From the NCBI GenBank assembly GCA_036365455.1, contig JAWQUS010000003.1, positions 5,414,001 to 5,478,000 of the forward strand: a stretch of DNA of 64,000 nucleotides. The letters are read 5' to 3'. The stretch is from Macrosoma leucophasiata (lineage: Eukaryota; Arthropoda; Insecta; Lepidoptera; Hedylidae). Shown here in pieces: positions 32,805 to 43,973 of the stretch; within the stretch, counting starts at the first letter, position 1; each line of letters opens with the position of its first letter. A program made the translations under genes and the position numbers. The notes under the pieces were generated by a model. The model made no database searches. It saw only the letters and a list, made by a program, of their open reading frames with translations, and had not been told where the DNA came from.

Positions 32805-33159
32805 GACCAGCGCCATCTGTCGGCTGTTTAGTGACACTAATGTGTGGTTGGCCGTTCAACAACACCTCTATAATAGTCGAATGGTTAATCGATATTTATA
32901 AAGGTGTAAGTATATAGAATAGAAAGGTACACGAATTAACATTTTGATATTACCCAAATCCTTACGAAAAATAAAATAACAATTTGTGTTATGTTTCATA
33001 GCAATTTGAAATGTAAAATATTTACACGTTTATATAAACAAAAGGAAATAAATATTTATATAACATTATGAAATCCGGTTTGTTTATTGGCGTCCATCCA
33101 TCCGTGACAACACGAGCAAAGGATCGGTCAACAGCTGGACGGCGCAGCAAACTGGCTCG

Positions 33160-33323
33160 ACATGTAAAATGTAGGGACCACAGAGTAAGCACGGTGGTAC
33201 AGCGCCACACACCGAGTGTTTGCTATGTCGCGTCGCGTTATATCACAGGTCCAACCATACCTATGCGAGTCACCATGTAAAATATAGGCACGCTAATACA
33301 GCGCCACCCAGCGAGTGTTTGCG
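33160..33323. repeat. Two-copy direct repeat, about 55 bp
   Basis: catgtaaaatgtaggg..tacagcgccacacaccgagtg is repeated as catgtaaaatataggc..tacagcgccacccagcgagtg about 110 bp downstream. No function is apparent. The two short open frames here overlap on opposite strands and are not credible. Confidence 0.65.
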
Positions 33324-34214
33324 TTGATGCGCTGTAGATACCACTATTCATTTATCACCTTTGGGATATGTGTTAATTTAAATGAGTTTTTTATCTCTTG
33401 AAAGTGGTTAAGAAGCTAACATATTGGTAATAAGCGCATCTTATACCTACAATTTTAAATAAACTGGAAAAAAATTAGGAGCGAATTATTCCTGAAATTC
33501 GGGGGCTAGCTAGAAACCTAAGACTTCTGTCTAATATTATTTCGAGAAAAATGTTAAACCGCCTTAATGTTAATGAGGATAAAATCTCGCTTATCTTCTA
33601 CTAAACGCCTCAGTGGCTTAGTGATAATACACCATTCCTGCTAGATTCGAGCTTGTATGCGCTGGACAGAAAAAAAATCCTTTTCCATATTTCATATTAT
33701 TATGTTATGCTTTATACACTCATCACTAATGTAATTTAAAAGGAACTTTATGTGATATAAAAGCAATAACAAAAAAAATAAATGGCTGTTTTATTGCTTT
33801 TTAAATTAATATTTATCCATTTAGACGTAACGCACTCAAAGGTGCGTCTGAACCACAGCGCCTGTGCCATCGCTTTAATACATTTGTAAACACACCGTAA
33901 AATGTATCGCATCAATTAAAATTTGCTGGTACTAGCGATTACTGTACAACCCAGCGCTTTGAAACTCAATTATCTAACAAGTATAATTTGCACGCTCTTT
34001 AATCTGTTTAATAAGTTTATAAGATGCCTGACGCAAGTTTGTGTGGCCTCCCAAGTCTCAATTTGAAACTTCGGGATTTGAAACGCGTACTTAAAGTTTA
34101 CTAACTTTTAATTATGATTTAAATACTAGACATCGATGTAGGTGGTAAGATTAGTTTCGATTAACCAGGACTCTTAAAAAGTAAAATATTTGTGACCAAA
34201 TACAATATATACTT
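33324..34214. other. Intergenic DNA
   Basis: A degenerate tRNA-SINE-like scrap (gcctcagtggcttagtgata) lies near 33609-33628. Otherwise nothing was recognised. Confidence 0.35.
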
Positions 34215-34318
34215 ACATGTATGTATCTTCAAGCTAAGCCCCTTACAGGGTAAGCAGAGAGTGTAGAGCTCCTGATATCTCAGTTCTTACACACCTCCCG
34301 TGCTTCGGTTTCTGCAGC
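34215..34318. mobile_element. Family E repeat fragment
   Basis: agccccttacagggtaagca, gagagtgtagagctcctgat and acctcccgtgcttc follow the same order as 28115-28235. Confidence 0.6.
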
Positions 34319-34327
34319 GTTAACTGC

Positions 34328-34452
34328 TGAACAATATGGGGCTCTTCAAAACTGGCGACAAAAGAGTCCTTCAGGTCTGGCAGCGCGTTGGCAACTCCCA
34401 CTAAGCTAACTAACCACTTTCCATCAAGTGGCCCGTCTGCTTGTAAAAAAAA
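34328..34452 (+). mobile_element. Truncated 3' end of the 9.5-13.3 kb LINE family, copy 2
   Basis: acaatatggggctcttcaaa and agagtccttcaggtctggca match 13110-13160, and catcaagtggcccgtctgct followed by an A-run matches the 3' end. About 20 bp around the stop region is rearranged relative to the long copy. Confidence 0.85.
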
Positions 34453-34639
34453 CTGTTGTAGCTCGTCAACTTATCTAGGGTTCAGTGCTGTATTGAAGAT
34501 TAATCTCTGTTTACTTTACAATCCACTCACCCTGCTCTATGCATGTCCTTTGCCAGTGTCATCAAACCCATCCTATCGTACAACACACCTAGTCGAAGAA
34601 TAGTAGAATAGATATCTTTCCGCAGTGAACTTATGAATG

Positions 34640-34790
34640 TCAATTTTTGTCCAGCGGTATGAGATGACCGTTCGATTCGAAGGGTCGCGGGTTCGATCCC
34701 CGCACCGGGACAAATATTATGTGTACAACGGCACCCACGACACAGGTTTATACCTACTGTGGGGCTGTGAGTGTAAGCGTATTTTATTTA
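34640..34790 (+). mobile_element. tRNA-headed SINE (B box ggttcgatccccgc)
   Basis: gtccagcggtatgagatgac (A-box region), ttcgattcgaagggtcgcgg, and gttcgatccccgcaccggga form a tRNA-like 5' head, followed by a short body with cacccacgacacaggtttat. The minus strand of 48421-48570 is a relative sharing attcgaagggtcgcgggttc. No CCA and an imperfect acceptor stem argue against a functional tRNA. Confidence 0.65.
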
Positions 34791-34853
34791 CTTTAATTTT
34801 ATTTATATAGCTATTTTCATGTAGATTTATATACGTCTTTATCTCTACAGATA

Positions 34854-35111
34854 CAGTACTCAACAAGAAAAATTGTGCATCGACCTTAGGCAGGTGACTT
34901 CGGCTTATTTCGGGTATGTAGAGCGTTATCTCTTTCACACCTAACTTGTGTGAGTCTTTCGCACCCATGTGACCTTTGTCGACAATTTTGATCAAGTTTT
35001 AACCAATACCGGACTCTTAGTGCTTACGTAGGCAGTGTGCTGCAGAAATGGCGCTCTACGAAGTCGAAACTAGCCAATTGTCTCTTTTGTAGGCTCTGTA
35101 GAAATATTCAA
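34854..35111. mobile_element. MITE family M2, inverted and worn
   Basis: It starts cagtactcaacaagaaaaat after TA and contains the complement of the family interior (taccggactcttagtgctta, cgtaggcagtgtgctgcag). The right terminal repeat is eroded. Confidence 0.7.
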
Positions 35112-35189
35112 TTGTCTCCAATTAAAATTCAATTATATATTTCGAGATTTATTAAACTTTATTTGAATATTTCAAATAAATTGAATACA

Positions 35190-35382
35190 TTTTTTTTTAT
35201 GTAATGGAATGGTTAACAAGTATATAGACACCCACACAAAGACCTGAGGTCAAAATGCAGATGCGTTACCACTCCTGAGGCCTAAGGTGTTATGCCTCTG
35301 TGCCGGAAATTACAGGGCCGTACATTACCACCTGACTGGAACACGATAGTGCTTAACGCTACCATTTAGCGGCAATACATCT
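35190..35382 (-). mobile_element. Family A SINE-like repeat, internally deleted
   Basis: After the T-run it jumps from gtaatggaatggttaacaag straight to tatagacacccacacaaag, missing about 45 bp of the tail segment. It ends at atttagcggcaatac, before the usual terminus. Confidence 0.75.
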
Positions 35383-35644
35383 TCTATTATGAAAATAAAT
35401 AAGATATCGAATAATTATTTCTAAACTCTGAAAATAAATGAGATTTGTAAGAGAAAATGAGAAATCCGTAGACATATTCCATACGGGATTTAGGAAAGAA
35501 ATTTGAATTTAATATCGTGGGAGCTTATTATAGGTTAGGATGTCACTGCAAAATCATTTCGTTCATCCAGATATGCTGCAAACCTATTTTTTACGCATAT
35601 TCATTATCTAGAGAATATATAACTAAAATCGAAAGGCGGTTAGT

Positions 35645-35927
35645 TTATTTTATGTATTGGAAGTGGCAAACAAGCATGCAGTTCACATTGATGTTAAGTG
35701 ATGACTGCAGCCTATAGACACCCACACAAAGACGAAGGTCAAAATGCAGATGGGTTACCACTCCTGTGGCCTCAGGTGTTATGCCTCTGTGGCGGAAATT
35801 ACAGGGCCGTACATTACCACCTGACCGAAACACGATAGTGCTGAACACTACCATTTAGCGGCAAGTATATTAGGTAATGCGGTGGTGCCTACGCCCGCGA
35901 ACTCCTTCACTGGAGCTCTATCACCAA
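35645..35927 (-). mobile_element. Family A SINE-like repeat, near full length
   Basis: It runs from tgtattggaagtggcaaaca to actggagctctatcacca and contains all family blocks. It is one of the best copies for a consensus, with 386-664 and 60720-61017. Confidence 0.8.
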
Positions 35928-36477
35928 GTAAAAAACTGCTAATTATTTAACGACAGATAGATAATACAATAAAATTATGCCTACGCCCTCTACCATTAGT
36001 AGGTACGCTCAGTTAAAAGTGGACCCCAAAGCCTAATAAGCCTATTTGTATAATAAGAGTAGATTGAAATTTTGGATCAAAGAAAGAAGACTTTATTACT
36101 TGGCAATTCGGTATAAAATGAAACAACAAAACAAAAAGTATACCTACATTTACATAAACAGCAATTTTTGCCACAAATGCTTAAGACCTGCGACTTAATT
36201 CTAATGTTTTAACCTCTTTTACCGGCACATTATCCTCTCTGCTCTGTTCCATAGTTAACTGAGTTGTTTGCATAAGAAAGGGTTAAATTCGTAATACAAG
36301 TACTCTTCGCTGAGACCCGAGAGGGTTAAAAAAGGTACACTAATTAAACGTTAAGAATTTTAGTGCAAAGGTAAAATACGGCTTCAGTGATAATACGTAA
36401 ATAAGCAAATACAATATTTTATGAAAACCTAATTAGAAAATTGCAACTTTTATAATGTCAAGGAAGAGTACAGTCAG
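35928..36477. other. Intergenic DNA, nothing recognised
   Basis: No gene or shared repeat was noticed. Confidence 0.35.
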
Positions 36478-36698
36478 AGAATATGTAATAATACTACGTA
36501 TAGAATGGACACTTCGACGTCCCGCCCGATTTCCCCGCATCACCCAATCACCTCCCCTCTGATGGGCGACGGTTGGTATTTTCTACATGCTACGCACACA
36601 GGTGTACGTATAAATACACGTCACTGATTGATGTCTGTGTAATAGAGACCAAATTAAGCGTTTGTATGGAATTTTGGCGGAGTGTCCGCAGTGTGCTA
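36478..36698 (+). mobile_element. Two-copy dispersed element, about 220 bp (copy 1)
   Basis: It contains gtaataatactacgtataga, gacacttcgacgtcccgccc and gtgtaatagagaccaaatta. The second copy is at 58865-59082. Near-terminal tggacacttcg and, inverted, cggacactccg suggest short terminal repeats. An M2 MITE follows at once. Confidence 0.65.
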
Positions 36699-36956
36699 CA
36701 GTACTGAACAATTAATATTGCACATCGAGCCTACGAAAAAGACGATCGGCTCGTTTCGACTTTGTAGAGCGTTATCTCTGTTGCACACTGCCTACGTAAG
36801 CACTGACAGTCCGGTATTGGTCAAAACTTGATCAAAATGGTCGCCAAACGTCTACCTATTTGACGTACGGTGCGAATGAGATAACGCTCTACAGACCCGA
36901 AATAACCCGAAATCTCCTTCTTAAGCTCGATGTGCAATATTTATTTTTAAGCACTG
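36699..36956 (+). mobile_element. MITE family M2, best-preserved copy
   Basis: TA at 36697-36698 and 36957-36958; ends cagtactgaacaattaatat and, inverted, cagtgcttaaaaataaatat. The interior has gagcgttatctctgttgcac and its counterpart gagataacgctctacagacc, so much of the element is self-complementary. Confidence 0.85.
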
Positions 36957-37144
36957 TAAGTAAAAATCTGAAGTCAAGAGTATTCGATATAGGTATATGT
37001 ATTGTAAGCACATCGATATATCGGTGACTCGTGCTTAACCCGACTCTTCACTCGTTGCGTGAAGAAACAAAAGATAGGAAAGAAAAATTAAATGGATCAA
37101 TATTTTTTTGCTTGGCGTACCTATATGTGAAGAAAATAGACTAA

Positions 37145-37531
37145 GAGCTTGTCCAGAAAGGACGAATTCGCCACGAATCGTTTCGCGCGAATTCATACGC
37201 GCGTAGTTGAGATACTAGACATCAATACATCGCGTCCACAAGCATCGCGCGAATTCAAAATACGCGCGTAAATCGCGTGCACTACGCCAGACTCTCGACT
37301 CGCGCTTTATTCGCGCGTATTGCGCGCGAGTCGAGATACTAGGGACGCTTTGTTGCGTCCAGTTGACGCGCGAACTCTAGAGCGAGTGCACGTATCGAGG
37401 GAAATGGAGCGCCAAAATTTTGACCCGGAATTGTTGAATTGCTCGCGCGCGGTACGCACCTTGTGGACGCAACGGTCGCGCGTAATACGCGCGAGAAAAT
37501 CGCGGCGAATTCGTCCTTTCTGGACAAGCTC
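37145..37531 (+). mobile_element. CpG-rich MITE family M3, unit 1 of a giant palindrome
   Basis: A 387-bp unit with terminal repeats gagcttgtccagaaagga (left) and its complement (right), continuing to cgaattcg. It is preceded by TAA and followed by TTA. It is dense in cgcgcg and aattcgcgcg motifs, unlike its AT-rich surroundings. The open frames in it (for example 37320-37535) also appear mirrored in unit 2, as expected from inverted identical DNA, and are not evidence of a gene. Confidence 0.88.
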
Positions 37532-37534
37532 TTA

Positions 37535-37898
37535 GAGCTTGTCCAGAAAGGACGAATTCGCAACGAACCGTTGCGTCCACAAGGTGCGTACCGCGCGCGA
37601 GCAATTCAACAATTCCGGGTCAAAATTTTGGCGCTCCATTTCCCTCGATACGTGCACTCGCTCTAGAGTTCGCGCGTCAACTGGACGCAACAAAGCGTCC
37701 CTAGTATCTCGACTCGCGCGCAATACGCGCGAATAAAGCGCGAGTCGAGAGTCTGGCGTAGTGCACGCGATTTACGCGCGTATTTTGAATTCGCGCGATG
37801 CTTGTGGACGCGATGTATTGATGTCTAGTATCTCAACTACGCGCGTATGAATTCGCGCGAAACGATTCGTGGCGAATTCGTCCTTTCTGGACAAGCTC
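37535..37898 (-). mobile_element. CpG-rich MITE family M3, unit 2, inverted
   Basis: A 364-bp unit that is the inverted counterpart of unit 1. Bases 37567-37898 are, by eye, the exact reverse complement of 37145-37476 (332 bp). The two units are separated only by TTA (37532-37534), and TTA follows again at 37899-37901. Unit 1 has about 23 bp more next to the centre. Confidence 0.88.
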
Positions 37899-38084
37899 TT
37901 AGGTGACACTTGTCCGCAAACACATCCGCAAATGTATCTTATCCGCGGATGAAATGTCACTCTTTACAAATAGTAGGGGTCGTGTTGCACGTAGGATAGA
38001 TCGTACATATATTTTATTTAGGTTTCCGTTTCGTTATAGGTTATACTAATTGAAACCCAAACTATTTATATGTATGTATGGTGA

Positions 38085-39110
38085 ATTCAACTACACACGT
38101 CAAGTCCAGTGTAGGTAGATAGTATGGAGCGCCAACTACAAATAATTACTTGTAGAACGACTAGTACCCCAGTTTCTACTTACACATCTCCCATACCTCT
38201 GTTTAATAATCTCCAACAATTTCCATATTATCGACATTTAAACCAACTTCCGTGACCCCGGAAAAGGTAAGAGACAGAAAGTGTTTGTGGTTAGATGATA
38301 CAACAATATCAAAACTTCGCTTTTGTATTCTCATTATCTTTATTATCATACCGGTTACCTTTTGAAAACTAAGATTACTATTAAATGTATAACAAATATC
38401 AGAACACCAATACAATAGCCGAACAATAACATTCAACCATACCCAAAAGGAAATTGGAGCACATATTTGCGGACTATTCACCAAAATCAAATGTAAGACC
38501 TCTCCCGATCTCTTAGAAGTATCGGCGGTACCGCACATATCATATGTATAAACCATACAATATTTACTCAATTTTTTTTTATGTTATGAAAGTGGCAAAC
38601 AAGCATGCACCTCACATTGATGTTAAGTGATGATTGCAGCGTATAGACACCCACAGAAAGACCAGAGATCAAAATGCAGATGCGTTACCACTCTTGAGGC
38701 GTGAGGAGTTATGCCTCTGTGGCAGAATTACAGGGCCGTACACTACCACCTGAAATACGATAGTGCTGAACACTATCATTTAGCGGTAAGTATAATAGGT
38801 AATGTGATGATGCCTACGCCCGCGAACTCCGTCACTGGAGCTCTACCACCAGTAATATCTATACATAACATTGTTCTGAAAACATCAATTCTGACCACAA
38901 GTCGCGAAAGAATTCGTGTAGTGTGGACCGAGCTTCGAACTATTTTTATGTGCCTTTTAAAACGGGGCAACAAAAGCCTCTGTACACATGTTTGATGATA
39001 AATAAGGACTACAACCTCTAGAAATCAATATTTATACTGTAAATGCATATGGTATGTAAGTCTGAATGTAAGCGCATTGGCACTTCTCGTGATTAAGATC
39101 TTTGCCTGCA
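38085..39110. repeat. Segmental duplication, copy 1
   Basis: It carries family E at its left, then a segment with tcatacccaaaa-type, aaattggagcacatatt and cgcacatatcatat blocks, then a family A insertion, then agaattcgtgtagtgtggac and tgaatgtaagcgcattggca. The same order recurs in 39180-40260. On the minus strand a 122-codon open frame (38571-38203) crosses it, with hydrophobic stretches and several Cys. In copy 2 the same frame is broken by stops, so it could be a decayed membrane-protein exon or noise. I do not recognise it. Confidence 0.65.
38571..38862 (-). mobile_element. Family A SINE-like repeat inside duplication copy 1
   Basis: It starts with a T-run and gttatgaaagtggcaaacaa and ends ctggagctctaccaccagta. 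It is absent from the matching point of copy 2 (about 39840), so it inserted after the duplication. Confidence 0.8.
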
Positions 39111-39267
39111 GTATCGTAATTTAAGTTCAGCTCCATACATTTATAATCGGTCCAAAAAACGGTGGTGCTAAATACTGCCATATCCCCCCCCTTACGGGGT
39201 GAGCATGGAGCTCTAAATATCCCAGTTCATACTTACCTCCTGAGCCTCTTGTTAACAATGACTAACA

Positions 39268-39497
39268 ATTTTTTTTTGTAATAAAAGTGGCAAACAAGCT
39301 TGCAGTTCACATTGATGTTAAGTGATGACTGCAGCCTATAGACACCCACACAATGACCAGAGGTCAAAATGCAGATGCACTGCATCTGACCGGAATACGA
39401 TAGTGCTGAACACTACCATTCAGCGGCAAGTATATTAGGTAATGCGGTGGGTGATGCCTACGCCCACGAGCTCCGTCACTGGAGCTCTGCCACCAGT
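39268..39497 (-). mobile_element. Family A SINE-like repeat inside duplication copy 2
   Basis: T-run, gtaataaaagtggcaaacaa, and the gagctctgccaccagt end. It has an internal deletion between gcagatgc and ctgaccggaatac. It lies at a different point from the family A copy of the other half. Confidence 0.78.
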
Positions 39498-40060
39498 CAG
39501 AACTAGTTTGCACTTTACCGACATTTAAATGAACTGCCTTGGCCCCGGACGAGGCAAGACGCGAAAATAGTATGAAACCTTCGCGTTTCTATTCTTATTA
39601 CGATATCTTCATTATCAAATTGGCTACTCTTTGAAAACTAAGAAATGGAGGTATCTTTAACAAATATCAAAACACCAACAAATATACCACCACAAATGTA
39701 CCAACAAAATACGCAAACAATAACATTCAGTCATACCCAAAAAAGGAAATTGGAGCACATATTCGAGACTACTCACCGAAATCAAATGTAAGCCTTCTCC
39801 CGAACTCTTAAAGGTACCGCACATATCATATTATTATGTTAAAGCCGCACCATATATTCCAGAAAAATATCGCGCTATAACATTGAACAATCTTAAGGTG
39901 CGCCTATGATAGACGTTGTATGTACAAGTTGAAGAAGAATTCGTGTATTATGGACCTATTGAACTATTTATACGCACCTAATAAAAGAAGGAAACAACGG
40001 CGCATACCTATTTAGTGTTAAATAAAGACTACGGCCTTCAGATCAATATTTAAACTCTTA

Positions 40061-40206
40061 CCTCCTTATTCATAAATGTACATTAGATACGTTTTAGCTA
40101 TAGAATGCTTTGTCCTTGTCAGTTGCATTGTCAAATGTGCAGGTTAGAAAAAGACAAAGGAGAGATTAGCAATACTTTAGCTAAAATACGTTTATGAATA
40201 AGGGGG
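40061..40206. mobile_element. MITE family M1, copy 2
   Basis: It is flanked by TTA at 40058-40060 and 40207-40209. The ends are cctccttattcataaatgta and, inverted, cccccttattcataaacgta. Duplication copy 1 supplies a related empty site near 39035-39050. Confidence 0.88.
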
Positions 40207-40785
40207 TTAATTAATATGATAATAGGCTGAATGTAAGCGCGTTGTCACTTCGGGACTCCACAAATTAATTATAATCTAACGGCATTTTGTTATCTATTGC
40301 CTTATGGTAGTCCAGCAAAACAAAACTCCGCCACTAGAACTTCGCAGTAAAATAACCTCAAACTTGACGCGGCTAAACAACAACGCGTAGTAAGATCACT
40401 AGTGTAGTCCAACCCTAAAGATTTTCAAGCAAAAGTAAAACAAAGAGAAACAACCGGTAAACAGTCGTGAAGAAGGTAGAAAAGCGACGAGCGGCGATAA
40501 ACCTGATAACTGAATTACGTCGTCGGCCATTACCGTTTTGTTGAACGAGTTAACTTTAAAGTAAATATACCTACTAATAGTGTATAGTTCTAAAATAGAA
40601 TTTCTTTATGTAAGGTAACTATAAAGTGGAATTCAAGTGAAATTGAAAACGTAGTTAAACACGCTTCAAAATTTATCATAATATTATTTTTATTACTGAA
40701 ACTATTAAAAATAGATCTTAGTATACAGTTTCTTTTTTAAATTTGATTCTTGAAGAACGTCTCCGAAGGCTTGTTTCACGCGGTA
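40207..40785. other. Intergenic DNA, nothing recognised
   Basis: No gene or shared repeat was noticed beyond the end of the segmental duplication. Confidence 0.35.
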
Positions 40786-40856
40786 TAAGTGAATCAAGTG
40801 CAACCGTTTTTTTAAATTTAACTAATTTAAAAAAACGGTTGCACTTGATTCACTTA
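40786..40856. repeat. Perfect 33-bp inverted repeat with 5-nt loop
   Basis: The left arm at 40786-40818 (taagtgaatcaagtgcaacc then a T-run and aaatt) and the right arm at 40824-40856 are exact reverse complements around taact. A T-run follows in the stem, but I see no gene it could terminate. Confidence 0.92.
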
Positions 40857-41405
40857 CTTAAAACAACTTATTTAAAACTGAAACAATTTCAAATTAATAA
40901 ACATTATAGGTATGACACGTTTATTTCTACTTACCGAAATTTTAAGGCTTGTTACTAAATCAACCATCTTTATTCATTAATTTCTACAATCAAACCTAAT
41001 CTCAAATGTATGCGTTTATAGAAACACGAATCTTACCTATTGTGACCCATTTTTACGTATAGGTTTTTTTCCAAAATAATAAAACACATTTTTGTATATA
41101 TTACCCATAAAAGTCTCTTTTCTTGTATCGAAAATGAATTGAAAGGTTTCAATAGAAAATAAATTACTAAAGACGTCTGTCCCTAAAATATTTTATTTAT
41201 AAGATCAAACGATACAATTCATTCAACGTTATGAATAGGTAACTGAAACGTACAAAAGGAGAAATAAAAATATAATTCAGACATTTATTATAATCCTTCT
41301 AATGATAAAGGAAAATATCGAATGTTACATACCTACATCAAAATTGAAATGCGTAATGGAAAACAAAAGAAGTCCAATTGAGAAATCAATAGAGCCGTCA
41401 TTATC
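40857..41405. other. AT-rich DNA, nothing recognised
   Basis: No gene or repeat was identified. Confidence 0.35.
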
Positions 41406-41635
41406 GTCATCTTATCCAAAAGGCGTCCACTGCTGGACGCCATAATCGCCATGCTTGGCATGCGGATTGGCGATAGCAGTGGTGGTAGTTTTATCGCAGG
41501 ACGCTGCTGCAAATCTTGCGTTTTCCCATTTACTACTGCCCCGTTGGAATGGTTTGACCATTGGTCGGTTGACTGACTGCACTAGCGGAAGAATTCTCTT
41601 CCAATAGAAGAGAACTGTACCGCTAGTGGGCGCCG
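41406..41635 (-). mobile_element. RTE-tailed dispersed repeat
   Basis: On the minus strand it runs from cactagcggtacagttctct through attcttccgctagtgcagtc and ccaatccgcatgccaagcat to gtccagcagtggacgccttt tggataag. The end matches the terminal codons of RTE LINE reverse transcriptases (residues VQQWTPFG and a stop). It shares blocks with 5497-5670, 6657-6790 and 24107-24345. Confidence 0.6.
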
Positions 41636-41825
41636 TCACCACAGTACAAATATGAACAGTATGGAAACTACGTACAAAGCGTTCGAAACGGCACACTCAC
41701 ACAAACATGCGGATTGACGAGGCCTCTAAGCGGTTCTCGCGGTGCTGCAGTAGCGTGTCACTCGCTTTACACCCGTTTTATACGTAGTTTCCATACTGTT
41801 TATATCTGTACTGTGCCGTTACGTT
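41636..41825. mobile_element. MITE family M6 core, second copy
   Basis: aacagtatggaaactacgta near the left and its complement near 41780-41808 enclose ggcacactcacacaaacatg and cgcggtgctgcagtagcg, matching the interior of 18090-18427. The long outer ends of the first copy are absent; here cacagtac and gtactgtg are the outermost matching bases. Confidence 0.7.
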
Positions 41826-43532
41826 CCAACGCATACCCGTACACGCCGATAGAGCCGTACCTACCTTGCATAAATAAATCGCAACGTATTACGTTACTGT
41901 CGACAACGGAAGTTAAACGGTATAAAAAACGGTAATGCGCATAATCACTGTAATTGATTGTCACATTGAATTAATATTTGATTAAGAATGTGAATAAGTC
42001 TTAATTAATAGTCTAACTGTTATTGTTTTACAACGGATAACTGTAGCGAGTAATGTAATTGATGCCCGGGTTGGTTCCCACGCAGACGGCAATTATATAG
42101 CGTTACACCCGAAATGTTCAGAACGGTTCATAATACAGCTATTATAATTTCACTGACGTTCAATTGTAAATCAATTTGTTATGATTTTGTTGTACTTCAC
42201 ACCATCGTTATTTATTACTTCGTTATTTATAACTTCACAAAGCGATTTATTACCACAAGAACAGCTTCAGCTTCATTTTGAAAATAATCGAGCAATATTC
42301 AAATTAATTTCATATTTTTGGCACCACGAATACCGTACCTACACATTATTAAGGACAGAAATGTATTAAATAATAAACAATTCCATTATCAAGAAAATAA
42401 TTATAAAAACGCAAATATTGGTTGATAATGAACTATTCTAACAATTCTCGCAATTCCAGATCTCAAAATTCTGTGGATATAAAGTTAAAATTAATATTGA
42501 TACCATGGGCTATTCAAATACAGAAAGATTATATAGCCTGTTATTAAAATGTTATTACGCAGCATACACATTTTCTTGGAACGTAAATAAAATTATATAC
42601 GTAATTAAAAACTAGATCTTTTGACACTACATCGAAACGTTTAATTCGTTTTTAAGTTTTCTTTTGAAATAATGCGCTGAGGTTCTAGCACACAGGCCTA
42701 TGTATATTTACTATGTATATTTACAACACCAGGGGAACCTAGTATTGAAGCGACAAGTGTAGGATTGCCAGGTCTCCAAACCAGAATGGACACACAAGTC
42801 ATTGTTTAACTCGTTCATGATATGTAAAAAACTAACAAAATTCGAACACCGCTTTTTTGACCGGACACGCAATCAAAAAGTCTGACTATTTTCGACTTTA
42901 AAGGACGCCTGGCAATGCAAACCGAAGGAATACTTTTGAGGAAAGTTTGTTCCACCGTTTGCACATTCTGGACATAAATTTACTCAAGAATCTGAGCGTA
43001 GAACATAATAATAATATAATACAGGTCTGGATATCAGGGTCAGAACTCTATCCAATAATTTTGTGAAATATGCGGATTATACGTTGTTATATAATGGTAT
43101 AAATGCCCTTCCACATATAGACGCGTCATAATCATAAAAAAAACATTATTCTAATAAAAAAAACATCTTTACATATGTGTTATTTAAAAAAGTTGGGTAT
43201 GGGTTGAAGCCATTGTACTGAGAATCGCCGAACGAATATCTGGTATTTATATTTGAATTGTATTGTACATAATATTAAATTACGAAATGATCGACGTAAC
43301 ACAACGAACTTTTACTGCATAATTATATTTGAGCGCTGAAATACTCATACTCCATTTCGTAGGTCCATAATTGGAATGGTACTCAATGCAGCGATGGTCA
43401 CGTATTTTCAGTCTGTGCACCGCGATACAACCAACTTTAATACAGAAACGTGTTGGTATATTAAACGTAAACGTTGTTCCGCTACATCACTTGATATTCA
43501 TTTCGTAACTAATATTTCAGATATTAGTGGAG
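41826..43532. other. Intergenic DNA, nothing recognised
   Basis: A long AT-rich stretch with only short, motif-free open frames (for example 42181-42369). Confidence 0.4.
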
Positions 43533-43544
43533 TAAATCTACTTG

Positions 43545-43762
43545 GAAGCGTGCATGGCCCCGCAGCTGGTGTAGATCGTAAGCAATCTACTCGGTTAAGC
43601 ATTACGGGCGCCTTATGGTTTGAAAACATCCGACAGAGGGTTGGCCACTAACCCGTATCTCCACCAATCCGCATTGGAGCAGCTTGGTAGAGTAAGCTCC
43701 AGGCCTCCCCCCAAAAAGGGGAGAGACTCGTGCCCAGTAGTGGGACGTATAATGGGTTACCA
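43545..43762 (+). mobile_element. 5S rRNA-derived SINE (SINE3-like), internally deleted
   Basis: It is flanked by taaatctacttg at 43533-43544 and 43763-43774. The head includes gtgtagatcgtaagcaatct and actcggttaagcattacggg, aligning with the 5S rRNA internal promoter. The head then jumps at acgggcgc to the tail, losing the 5S box C. The tail has ccaccaatccgcattgg, aaggggagagactcgtgccc and agtgggacgtataatgggtt, an RTE-LINE-like ending. Confidence 0.82.
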
Positions 43763-43973
43763 TAAATCTACTTGAAGTAGTTGAATCGATTTGAACAATT
43801 TTGAAGCATTTGTATGCCGCTATGTTTGCATGAAGTGTGGTCTTAGTTTTCATGTTTTTGGTTTTTTTTTGCGAGTTTTAGTTAAGTTATCATACTCGGC
43901 AAATTCATCATTGGCTTCTGAATCTGAAGTCTACACCTGATGCTCTACCAGCAAATATAAAATTAGCGTAAAA

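Larger units (their letters stand above)
39180..40260. repeat. Segmental duplication, copy 2
   Basis: It starts with a family E fragment (cccccttacggggtgagcat), followed by its own family A copy, then the shared segment from about 39513. It contains an M1 MITE (40061-40206) that copy 1 lacks. Divergence from copy 1 is visible throughout. Confidence 0.65.

Noticed and set aside
37320..37736. Overlapping Arg-rich open frames suggesting a protein gene
   Set aside because: The same peptides appear on both strands because the DNA is a palindrome of two MITEs. High GC keeps stops rare.
43602..43853. 83-codon minus-strand open frame
   Set aside because: It covers the tail of a 5S-derived SINE.
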